Shown here piece after piece: positions 1 to 5,994 of a stretch of 64,000 bases of DNA. Below the pieces are notes generated by a model. It ran no database searches and was not told the DNA's origin. It was given only the letters and a program-made list of their open reading frames with translations. Positions within the stretch are counted from its first letter, which is position 1. Each line of letters begins with the position of its first letter. Origin of the DNA: Chelativorans petroleitrophicus (lineage in GTDB: Bacteria; Pseudomonadota; Alphaproteobacteria; Rhizobiales; Rhizobiaceae). The stretch is from positions 124,001-188,000 of the forward strand of contig NZ_JAODNV010000010.1 in NCBI RefSeq assembly GCF_025398195.1. Direction: 5' to 3'. The translations under genes were made by a program, and so were the position numbers.

Positions 1-440
1 CGATCCGCCGCAGCGAGATCGGCTTCGTCTATCAGTTCCATCACCTGCTGCCGGAATTCACCGCACTCGAAAATGTGATGATGCCGCAGCTCATCGCCGG
101 TCTTGATGCGCGCGAGGCGAAGGAGCGGGCGGCACAGCTTCTGAACTACATGAAGCTTGGTGAGCGGATGGACCACCGCCCGAACGAGCTTTCCGGCGGC
201 GAGCAGCAGCGTGTGGCGATCGCCCGGGCGGTGGCGAATGCGCCGCTCGTGCTTCTGGCCGACGAGCCGACAGGCAATCTCGATCCCGCGACCGCGGCCT
301 ATGTCTTCGATGCGCTGGAGGCGCTGGTGCGCCATTCCGGGCTTGCCGCACTCATCGCCACCCACAATGAGGAGCTGGCTGCGCGCATGGACAGGCGCGT
401 CACCCTCTCGCAGGGCAAGGTGGTGGAACTTCCGGCTTGA
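1..440 (+). CDS. lolD: LolD, lipoprotein-releasing ABC transporter ATPase (5' end cut by window)
   Basis: The gene is cut by the left edge; the frame is open from base 3. LolD is the ATPase of the inner-membrane LolCDE complex, which extracts lipoproteins bound for the outer membrane and passes them to LolA. The visible part starts in the Q-loop ([13 protein letters not shown]). It continues with the signature [14 protein letters not shown] (about 190-230), Walker [13 protein letters not shown] (about 247-282) and the H-loop ATHN (about 357-368). The HHLLPEF...ALENV text after the Q-loop glutamine is typical of LolD rather than of FtsE or MacB. Walker A lies outside the window. The gene ends 30 nt from a convergent VOC gene. 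Confidence 0.9.
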   Translation, partial: IRRSEIGFVYQFHHLLPEFTALENVMMPQLIAGLDAREAKERAAQLLNYMKLGERMDHRPNELSGGEQQRVAIARAVANAPLVLLADEPTGNLDPATAAYVFDALEALVRHSGLAALIATHNEELAARMDRRVTLSQGKVVELPA

Positions 441-470
441 GCGGAGGGCGGATAGGGCGGCACGGTATCG

Positions 471-821
471 TCATGTGTGCTCGAGGATGTTTATGAGCTT
501 GCCGAACGGATCACGCACATAGAAACGGCGTACGCCCCAGGGCTCGTCCGCCGGCCCGTACTCGATCGCGATCCCCGCATTCCGCACGCGCTCAAGCGCT
601 TCCTCAAGATCGTCCACTTCAATGGAAAGGTCGGGCACAGGCGTGCCGGAGCCGCCCTCGGCCGCGAAGCTGACCTGCACGGCCGCTCTCTCCCGCGCGC
701 CATAGGTGGCGATCCAGCCGTGGTCCATCAGCAATTCGAGACCCAGAACCTCGCCATAGAAGGAGCGCGCGGCCGCCAGCTCGCGCGTCTCCACATTGGC
801 CACGATACGCTTCACTTGCAT
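471..821 (-). CDS. VOC-family (glyoxalase/bleomycin-resistance fold) protein
   Basis: This 116-residue protein has the two beta-alpha-beta-beta-beta halves of the vicinal oxygen chelate fold. The N-terminal half carries RSFYGEVLGLEL, and the C-terminal half ends VRRFYVRDPFGKLINILEH, the usual 'DP.GN.i.i.e' closing strand. VOC proteins are metal-dependent lyases, dioxygenases or drug-binding proteins, and the substrate cannot be told from sequence. The start is supported by AGGAG seven nt upstream of the ATG. It is convergent with lolD, with no obvious terminator in the 30 nt between them. Confidence 0.8.
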   Translation of the reverse strand: MQVKRIVANVETRELAAARSFYGEVLGLELLMDHGWIATYGARERAAVQVSFAAEGGSGTPVPDLSIEVDDLEEALERVRNAGIAIEYGPADEPWGVRRFYVRDPFGKLINILEHT

Positions 822-930
822 AACTCACTCCTGACCACGCAGCCCGCCGGGCGCCAAATCAGACGGCATGCCTCAGGCCGCCGTCCTCCTCAAACGAACG
901 TTCCCACCCGCTGGGGCGGTTGCAGTCCTG

Positions 931-959
931 TTGACAGGAACATTTTTAGAACATATAAG
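931..959 (+). promoter_or_regulatory. sigma70-type promoter with LexA (SOS) box in the spacer
   Basis: TTGACA (931-936) and TATAAG (954-959) are separated by exactly 17 bp. Inside and overlapping this element lies GAAC (938-941), seven bases, GAAC (949-952). GAAC-N7-GAAC is the established LexA-binding direct repeat of alphaproteobacteria. A repressor bound here would cover the spacer and the upstream edge of the -10. The element points at the small ORF starting at 1002. The sequence match is direct; SOS control is inferred. Confidence 0.8.
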
Positions 960-1001
960 AAACATATCAAGATCAATATGACTTTTCCACAGGAGGACCC
1001 C

Positions 1002-1088
1002 ATGTCCGGTCTCGTTCAGGATGTCTTGTCGCTGGTGGCCGTCAGCTCCTTCCTCGTCGTCGCGGCGACGTGGATCGGCGCTCTCTGA
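1002..1088 (+). CDS. 28-residue single-helix membrane peptide, probably SOS-induced (SidA-like candidate)
   Basis: The ATG is preceded by AGGAGG (991-996) at a five-nt gap, and by a near-consensus promoter carrying a LexA box (931-959). The peptide begins MSGLVQDVLSLVAVSS and continues as one uninterrupted hydrophobic helix, LVAVSSFLVVAATWIGAL, ending at TGA 1086-1088. In Caulobacter the 29-aa inner-membrane protein SidA is LexA-controlled and blocks division; this gene has the same size, topology and regulation. I do not claim homology, because such short sequences cannot be aligned by eye. The strength of promoter and ribosome-binding site argues that it is a real gene despite its size. Confidence 0.65.
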   Translation: MSGLVQDVLSLVAVSSFLVVAATWIGAL

Positions 1089-1467
1089 GCGGCGTGCGCC
1101 TCCGGGCACCACAAGGAGCGGGTTTGCTAACGAACGGGCAGGGCTTTTGCGGGGGTTAGGGCGCCGGCCTCTCCCAAAATTCCGCTCGGATGGAGACTGT
1201 TGTTTTGAGCGAGCCTCAGCGGGGGAGGCTCCAGCAAGATGAGGCATGGAAGGATGGGCTGACAGGCAAACAGGCGGCCGGCCGTAAGCTGTTATCGCTC
1301 CTCGATTGGTGCGGGCGCTGCCGGCGCCCTATCAGGTGCCTCTTGGCAGGCGGGCGCATGTCGTTCCGTCGCGATTGAAATGAGCACGGCGACCAGGGTG
1401 CCCGCCGCACGGCCGGAGCAGGGCGGAAAGATCGCGCCTTCTGCGTCGTCGCGGAGAGATCGCGCCG
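1089..1467 (+). other. intergenic stretch without a convincing gene
   Basis: These 379 bases lie between the SOS peptide and the 3' end of ald. Short open frames exist, for example from ATG 1190, but they lack ribosome-binding sites and family resemblance. The one structure I see is a hairpin with arms GAGCCTC (1211-1217) and GAGGCTC (1225-1231). It has no following T-run, so I do not call it a terminator. Confidence 0.4.
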
Positions 1468-2583
1468 TCAGGCGGCGAGGGCGGCCGTGGGTTCGGTGAC
1501 CTCGCAGCCAAGCGATTCAGCCACCGCCCGGTTGGTGACCCTGCCCTTATGGACGTTCAGCCCGTTGCGTAGATGCGGATCGTCCAGCAGCGCCTGCAGC
1601 CCCTTGTCCGCAAGCTGCAGGCCGTGGTGCAGAGTGGCGTTGTTGAGCGCGTGGGTGGAGGTGACGGGAAGGGCGCCCGGCATGTTTGCCACGCAGTAAT
1701 GTATGATGCCGTCCACCTCGAAGATCGGGTTGGAGTGGGTGGTGGGACGGGAGGTTTCGAAGCAGCCGCCCTGATCAATCGCCACATCGACGAGCACCGC
1801 TCCCTTCTTCATGCCGGCCAGCATTTCGCGGGTGACGAGCTTGGGGGCCGCCGCGCCAGGAATGAGAACGACGCCGATGATGAGATCCGCCCGAAAGCAC
1901 TCCTCCTCCACCGCCTCGGCCGTCGCGTAGCGGGTACGCGCCCGGCCGGCGAAGATGTCGTCGAGCTGGCGCAGGCGGGGGATCGAACGGTCGAGCACCG
2001 TGACGTCCGCACCGAGGCCGATCGCCATCTTGGCCGCGTTCAGGCCAACCACGCCGCCGCCAATGATGGTGACCTTTCCGGGCAAGACGCCTGGCACGCC
2101 GCCGAGCAGCACGCCGCGACCGCCATTCGCCTTCTGCAGGGCCGTCGCGCCCGCCTGAACCGCCAGCCGCCCGGCCACCTCCGACATCGGCGCCAGAAGC
2201 GGCAGCCCGCCATGCGCGTCCGTGACGGTTTCGTAGGCGACCGCCGTCACGCCGCTTTCAAGCAGACCCTTCGTCTGTTCGGGATCCGGGGCGAGATGCA
2301 GATAGGCGTAGAGGATCTGCCCCTCGCGAAGCCGCGCCCACTCGGCAGGTTGCGGCTCCTTCACCTTCACGATCATGTCGGACCTGGCAAACACCTCCTC
2401 GGCCGTTTCGGCTATGGCCGCGCCCGCTTCGCGGTAGGCGTCGTCCCCGGCGCCAATTCCGGCGCCTGCGCCGGTCTCCACCAGCACCTGGTGGCCGTGG
2501 GCGACATATTCGCGTGCCGCACCCGGTGTAAGCCCCACGCGGTATTCGTGATCCTTGATTTCCTTCGGGCAGCCCACGCGCAT
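1468..2583 (-). CDS. ald: alanine dehydrogenase
   Basis: This 371-residue enzyme catalyses reversible NAD-dependent oxidative deamination of L-alanine to pyruvate and ammonia. The N-terminus [20 protein letters not shown] carries the substrate-binding arginine at residue 15; the catalytic lysine is in IVKVKEP (K75) and the catalytic histidine in AYLHLAPD (H96). The Rossmann segment is [15 protein letters not shown], and VDVAIDQGG is the conserved strand near the active site. I take the ATG at 2583, which gives exactly the family length; the frame stays open upstream but that part has no family resemblance. A GGAG lies upstream. It is divergent from an Lrp-type regulator, the usual arrangement for ald and its regulator AldR. 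Confidence 0.95.
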   Translation of the reverse strand: MRVGCPKEIKDHEYRVGLTPGAAREYVAHGHQVLVETGAGAGIGAGDDAYREAGAAIAETAEEVFARSDMIVKVKEPQPAEWARLREGQILYAYLHLAPDPEQTKGLLESGVTAVAYETVTDAHGGLPLLAPMSEVAGRLAVQAGATALQKANGGRGVLLGGVPGVLPGKVTIIGGGVVGLNAAKMAIGLGADVTVLDRSIPRLRQLDDIFAGRARTRYATAEAVEEECFRADLIIGVVLIPGAAAPKLVTREMLAGMKKGAVLVDVAIDQGGCFETSRPTTHSNPIFEVDGIIHYCVANMPGALPVTSTHALNNATLHHGLQLADKGLQALLDDPHLRNGLNVHKGRVTNRAVAESLGCEVTEPTAALAA

Positions 2584-2716
2584 CCTGCAACTCCGCAAAA
2601 GCCGGTCCAACATCCCAAGAAAATCACAAACCGCCTCGAAGGTGTTTGCGAAGTGATGCGCCCTGCGGTAAAGCGTTCGTATTTTCTTGCAGCCGATTTC
2701 GATAACGAGAAAGGAA
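2584..2716. promoter_or_regulatory. divergent promoter region between ald and its Lrp-type regulator
   Basis: This 133-bp stretch must hold promoters for both ald (minus strand) and the Lrp-family gene (plus strand). It is AT-richer than its flanks, with runs such as GAAAATCACAAA and GTATTTTCTTGC. I could not define an unambiguous Lrp palindrome or -10/-35 pair. Confidence 0.45.
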
Positions 2717-3199
2717 ATGCGAAGAATGTCGCTGGACAGGATCGATATTGCCATACTTGAAGCGCTGCAGCAGGACGGGCGCATGCCCAACGCGGCCCTG
2801 GCCGAAAAGGTAGGGCTGTCGCAATCGGCCTGTTCCCGGCGCCTTGACAATCTGGAGAAGGCCGGGGTCATCAAGGGCTACCACGCCCGCCTGTCGAATG
2901 CCGCGCTCGGTCACCACATGACGGTGATCGTGCACATCTCGCTTTCGGGGCAGTTCGAAAAGACGCTTTCGGAGTTCGAGGGGGCGGTGAAGCGATGCCC
3001 CAACGTGCTGTCCTGCCATCTGATTTCGGGCGAGTATGACTACATTCTGAGGATTTCCGCCCGCGACCTGGAGGATTACGAACGCATTCACAAGGAATGG
3101 CTGACGGCGATGCCGCACGTCACCAAGATCAACTCCTCCTTCGCCCTGCGCGAGGTGATCGACCGCACGGCGATTGGAATCCGGCCCTCGATGGCTTGA
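2717..3199 (+). CDS. Lrp/AsnC-family transcriptional regulator (AldR-like)
   Basis: The protein starts with a winged HTH ([21 protein letters not shown], then [20 protein letters not shown]), followed by a C-terminal RAM/AsnC ligand-binding domain ([12 protein letters not shown]... [14 protein letters not shown]). The family senses amino acids and forms octamers. Divergent linkage to ald suggests that it controls alanine dehydrogenase in response to alanine, as AldR does. The start could be ATG 2717 or ATG 2726. The purine-rich AAAGGA at 2709-2714 fits 2726 better, but both give the same domains. Confidence 0.88.
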   Translation: MRRMSLDRIDIAILEALQQDGRMPNAALAEKVGLSQSACSRRLDNLEKAGVIKGYHARLSNAALGHHMTVIVHISLSGQFEKTLSEFEGAVKRCPNVLSCHLISGEYDYILRISARDLEDYERIHKEWLTAMPHVTKINSSFALREVIDRTAIGIRPSMA

Positions 3200-3278
3200 G
3201 ATGGCTGGCTGGGGGCAGCAAACCGATTGACATTCCCGGAGCCAGCGCGAATTTGACTTGATTTTCTGGAGGCTGGCC

Positions 3279-3575
3279 GTGATTCGCCACATCGTTTTTT
3301 TCAGCGCCAAGAAAGCGGAGGACATCCCGCTGATCGCTGAAAGGCTCGGCATGCTGGGACGCATTCCGCACTCGGATTTCTTCGAGGTCGGCATCAACCG
3401 CAAGGTCGACCAGCTCGGGGGCGAGGTCGATGTGGTGGTCTATGCCGAATTCCGCGACGAGGCGGCGCTCGCGGCCTACAAGGCTGACCCGATCTACAAG
3501 GAGTGCATCGCCCTGGTGCGTCCGCTGCGCGAGCTGCGGCTTGCCGCAGACTATGTGTCCAAGGCAGGGACCTGA
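3279..3575 (+). CDS. Dabb-family (stress-responsive A/B barrel) protein
   Basis: This is a 98-residue single Dabb domain: IRHIVFFSAKK at the N-terminus, a central EVDVVVYAEFRDEAALAAYKADP, and a C-terminal HxxVxP-like helix. These dimeric alpha/beta barrels bind or cyclise diverse small molecules; some are olivetolic-acid-cyclase-like and most are of unknown role. I prefer GTG 3279 because TGGAGG (3267-3272) sits six nt upstream; a TTG at 3258 is possible. It stands alone, 79 nt after the Lrp gene. Confidence 0.75.
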   Translation: MIRHIVFFSAKKAEDIPLIAERLGMLGRIPHSDFFEVGINRKVDQLGGEVDVVVYAEFRDEAALAAYKADPIYKECIALVRPLRELRLAADYVSKAGT

Positions 3576-3633
3576 ACGGCCATGCGGCCGCGTCTGCCTT
3601 CCGGAACGCCTGTTTGACGGCCGGAACAGGCTT

Positions 3634-3939
3634 TTGAGGCTTCCTACAGCAGGCAATCGCCTTGTCCTCGCCCTCCTTGCCTTCTGCGTGCCGCTGCCTG
3701 CCGGGCACGCTGAAGCACCTCCGCCTCATCAGCACGAATATTGCGAGGTATGGGCGCTATTTGCCGAAGACGCGATGAATGAGAGGCGGCGTGGCGTCCC
3801 ACTTGCTGAGCAGCTCCGGCGCCACTGGGACGACATGCGCCGTATCGCCACCAAAAGACCGAGACCGTGGCGATCAGGGAGGGGATCATGGCTTCCAGAC
3901 CGGCAACGCCAGTCCCTCGCTCGAGGGCGCACCACATGA
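3634..3939 (+). pseudogene. 5' fragment of a small secreted-protein gene
   Basis: From TTG 3634 the frame gives a signal-peptide-like start (RLVLALLAFCVPLPAGHAEA). A mature-looking stretch follows, HEYCEVWALFAEDAMNERRR and then GVPLAEQLRRHWDDMRRIA. A cysteine followed by a long helix with an 'M..R..GVPL' segment resembles small periplasmic proteins of rhizobia and phages. After DDMRRIA the frame turns into low-complexity Arg/Pro text with no family look and stops at 3939, so the 3' half seems lost. The signal peptide is fairly clear; the family link is an impression. Confidence 0.35.
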
Positions 3940-4006
3940 CATGGACAGCGCCCCTGCCGATCTTCGTGTTCAGATGCTCCGCATCGGCGTGAACTACCAC
4001 TTCTAG
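3923..4006 (+). pseudogene. 3' remnant of an outer-membrane beta-barrel gene
   Basis: In this frame the last residues read DLRVQMLRIGVNYHF followed by TAG. This is the classic last strand of Omp25/Omp31-type barrels of rhizobia, with alternating hydrophobics and a C-terminal Phe as BAM signal. Upstream in the same frame no other barrel strand is recognisable, so only the end of the gene seems to remain. It lies in a different frame from the secreted-protein fragment just before it. Confidence 0.45.
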
Positions 4007-4117
4007 ATTAAGCTCCGGTTCGGCAGCGTCTTCATATTAGGAGGCCACCCTGCCGTCCTTACTTACTCACCGGCCTCTTCTAGGGCTTGTAAAGCCCCGT
4101 AGGGAGCCTCCATGGTC

Positions 4118-4424
4118 CCCCCTCTGGCCCTGAGAATAGCGGATGCGGCATCGGCTCCGCGATTCGGCCAAATCGAGGAAACACAGGGGGAAGCTGTCGC
4201 TAGCCGCCTCCGGGCCTTTCTGCTGTCTCCAGTGCCTCTGCGATCAGCGGCACCTTTCGCGCCAAACCGGCGTTCTTGAGGCGTCTGTGAGGGTGCGGGA
4301 TGAGGTTGATGTGGGGAATGTCTGCGGCGAGCAAGAGATCAGAGAGCCGCAGCCCCGTGACTTCTCCAAGAAGGCAACCGGTATTCTCGATAATCTGTCG
4401 TATCTGCCGGGCTTCGCGCGACCT
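4118..4424 (-). pseudogene. degenerate phage-type tyrosine recombinase (integrase)
   Basis: Read on the minus strand from about 4424, the frame gives IIENTGCLLGEVTGLRLSDL. This is box I of tyrosine recombinases with the catalytic Arg in TGLRLSD. It is followed by PHINLIPHPHRRLKNAGLAR and KVPLI, the beta-hairpin region with the catalytic Lys. A TAG at 4200-4202 ends this frame. After it, PRFGR is still readable in the same frame and DAASAILRA in a shifted frame, both matching the next integrase segment ('FPRYGR...NSASAALN'). No intact N-terminus and no C-terminal HxxR...Y is found. The fragment lies directly downstream of the 3' end of tRNA-Asn, a common integration arrangement. Confidence 0.7.
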
Positions 4425-4513
4425 TCAATCAGTTTCCGAACCTCCTCCGGAGGGCCGGAGGGAGCGCCTTACCATCGAAATTATTGAGAAATAAGGGCTT
4501 TCCGAAAGGAGAA

Positions 4514-4588
4514 TGGCTCCCCGGGCCGGATTCGAACCAGCGACCAACCGGTTAACAGCCGGTTGCTCTACCGCTGAGCTACCGGGGA
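4514..4588 (-). tRNA. tRNA-Asn (GTT)
   Basis: The minus strand reads TCCCCGG at the 5' end (4588 downward) and CCGGGGA plus discriminator G and encoded CCA (4514-4516) at the 3' end, giving a seven-bp acceptor stem. The D-loop motif TAGCTCAGCGGTAGAGC, anticodon loop CTGTTAAC with anticodon GTT, and T-loop GGTTCGAATCC are all present. Confidence 0.97.
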
Positions 4589-4616
4589 ACGCCCTCTGCC
4601 GTAGCAGTCGGCGTGC

Positions 4617-4645
4617 CCTATAGCAAACCATCGAAGGCTTTGCAA
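4617..4645 (-). promoter_or_regulatory. promoter of tRNA-Asn
   Basis: On the minus strand TTGCAA (4645-4640) and TATAGG (4622-4617) are 17 bp apart. The -10 lies 28 nt before the tRNA 5' end. Confidence 0.6.
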
Positions 4646-4781
4646 AGCGGGCACAGCAAATTTTTCACCGAAGCGGGATGCGAGGCTCGCATTTTCCGCC
4701 AATGTTCCACATATCCACATATGGAGAGCGAATCGGCGTGTGACAATCCCGCAAGCCGGCATGGATGAAGGGCCAGTGGCC

Positions 4782-5108
4782 ATGGAAAAGCGCGCTGCCG
4801 GCGCGGAAATGTCCGCGGCAGAAGAGGCGAAGGAAGCAGGAAGCGAAAGGGCGAAGCGCCCGCATGTGTCCATTGGCGGCAAGCGCATGCCGATGCCGCG
4901 CTCGCGCCTCGCGCGGATCGTAAGCGGCGTAGCCCTGGTCCTGCTTGGAATCGTTGGGTTCCTGCCCGTGGTCGGCTTCTGGATGATTCCCTTAGGCCTC
5001 GTCGTCCTCTCCTACGACGTTCCGGCGGTGCGGCGCCTGCGCCGCCGCATGGAAGTCTGGTGGCACCGCCGGCGGCGGAAGGATGGCCGCAGGCCTGATG
5101 CGCGGTAA
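4782..5108 (+). CDS. small membrane protein of the PGPGW type
   Basis: The protein has a charged Ala/Glu-rich N-terminus and one hydrophobic hairpin (VSGVALVLLGIVGFLPVVGF and WMIPLGLVVLSYD). It closes with a strongly basic tail (RRLRRRMEVWWHRRRRKDGRR). The 'GFLPV.GFWM.PLGL..LS.D' core matches the PGPGW family of alphaproteobacterial membrane proteins, whose role is unknown. I prefer ATG 4782, which has GAAGGG upstream; GTG 4740 and ATG 4761 are in-frame alternatives without clear ribosome-binding sites. Confidence 0.7.
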   Translation: MEKRAAGAEMSAAEEAKEAGSERAKRPHVSIGGKRMPMPRSRLARIVSGVALVLLGIVGFLPVVGFWMIPLGLVVLSYDVPAVRRLRRRMEVWWHRRRRKDGRRPDAR

Positions 5109-5340
5109 GTACGCCCGAACCTTGGCATCCGGGCCGTCGACCGGCCGATGGCTTGTGCGAAGCGGCCTGAAGCGACCGGCTCAGTGCGTCCTATCGTGCT
5201 GCGAACCACGACCATCGCTTGCGAAAGGGCAAGTGTTCAGCCGTTCTGCCGCAGGCAGGCGAGGGCAGCCGTCCTGGATGGGAATTTGGCTGCCCGGTCC
5301 TATTGCATCGATCCTTCCATTTTGCCCGCAAGAAGCCGGT

Positions 5341-5363
5341 AATCGCTTCTGTCAGAAGCGATT
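5341..5363. repeat. perfect 10-bp inverted repeat (hairpin)
   Basis: Arms AATCGCTTCT (5341-5350) and AGAAGCGATT (5354-5363) are exact complements around a three-base centre, GTC. No T-run follows on either strand. It could be a transcript-end structure or a protein-binding palindrome. Confidence 0.55.
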
Positions 5364-5475
5364 CAGGAGGTTCCTGGGCCTTATCCTTTGCGCTCTCGCT
5401 CTCCCCGCAGCACTGGGGCCGCTCCGCCCGGCGATACTTTCTCTCATCGGGGATAGGCGGGCGGAATACCACGAT

Positions 5476-5550
5476 ATGTCGTCGTCGATCGCCTATATGA
5501 GCTTCTGGATACTTATGCTGGCGGCATGTTTTGGCGGTGGCGGTGGGTGA
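5476..5550 (+). CDS. possible 24-residue micro-lipoprotein
   Basis: The ATG at 5476 opens a 24-codon frame whose first 18 residues are hydrophobic (SIAYMSFWILMLAAC). The segment ends in a good lipobox, LAAC, and is followed only by FGGGGG and stop. If processed it would leave a seven-residue lipidated peptide, CFGGGGG. No strong ribosome-binding site is visible, only G-rich GGCGGGCGG upstream, so this is weakly supported. Confidence 0.22.
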   Translation: MSSSIAYMSFWILMLAACFGGGGG

Positions 5551-5669
5551 TGAATGCTTTCCACCTTCGCCTTGTATTCGGCGTTCTCTGTCTTGCCGCG
5601 CCCGCCAACTTCTTGCGGGCGTATGGGGCTAGGCGGCTCGCCCTTTTCCTGCCATAGCTAATAATAGCC

Positions 5670-5819
5670 ATGCATCGATACCCAAAGAAGATTGCGGGCA
5701 CAATGACGCTGGCAAGCCCCCTGACGCTGGCATTTCTGCCCTACACCTTTCTGTTGTGGGCCTACTGGGTGAGGCTCCACATGTGGTTGGATGATCCGTC
5801 TCCCACCTTTGCTCCGTAG
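5670..5819 (+). CDS. possible 49-residue membrane peptide
   Basis: The ATG at 5670 gives 49 codons with a basic start (MHRYPKKIAG) and a hydrophobic middle (PLTLAFLPYTFLLWAYWV). There is no clear ribosome-binding site and no family resemblance. It may be a chance frame in a decayed region. Confidence 0.18.
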   Translation: MHRYPKKIAGTMTLASPLTLAFLPYTFLLWAYWVRLHMWLDDPSPTFAP

Positions 5820-5918
5820 GCCTTCATAGCTTGTCCGCCGCCATCCACATTGTGTCGATCTGCTCGGGCGTAAGGTTGAGAGCAGCGCCGTCGGCGTCCT
5901 CAAAGGATAGCTACTGCC

Positions 5919-5982
5919 AGAACCCCCAGTCAACCGTTGTCGGCGGCACTTACCTAGTCTAAGTGGTAGCGAGAGGGGTTCT
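5919..5982 (+). promoter_or_regulatory. nested inverted repeat in the leader of the acyltransferase gene
   Basis: The outer arms AGAACCCC (5919-5926) and GGGGTTCT (5975-5982) are perfect complements. Between them lies a second pair, CACTTA (5947-5952) and TAAGTG (5960-5965). The structure ends 12 nt before ATG 5995 and would sit next to the ribosome-binding region (GGGG before the ATG). It could be an RNA leader fold or an operator pair. Confidence 0.4.
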
Positions 5983-5994
5983 AACGGGGCAGTC

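Larger units (their letters stand above)
5109..5994 (+). other. 886-bp low-information region, probably decayed accessory DNA
   Basis: No full-length gene of a known family is visible on either strand. What I can see is listed separately: a perfect hairpin (5341-5363), two very short ORFs (5476-5550 and 5670-5819) and a nested inverted repeat just before the acyltransferase gene. The remaining open frames are out-of-phase and without ribosome-binding sites. Confidence 0.4.

Noticed and set aside
1190-1378. 62-codon ORF after the SOS peptide gene
   Set aside because: No ribosome-binding site, no hydrophobic or domain pattern, and a shadow-like composition.
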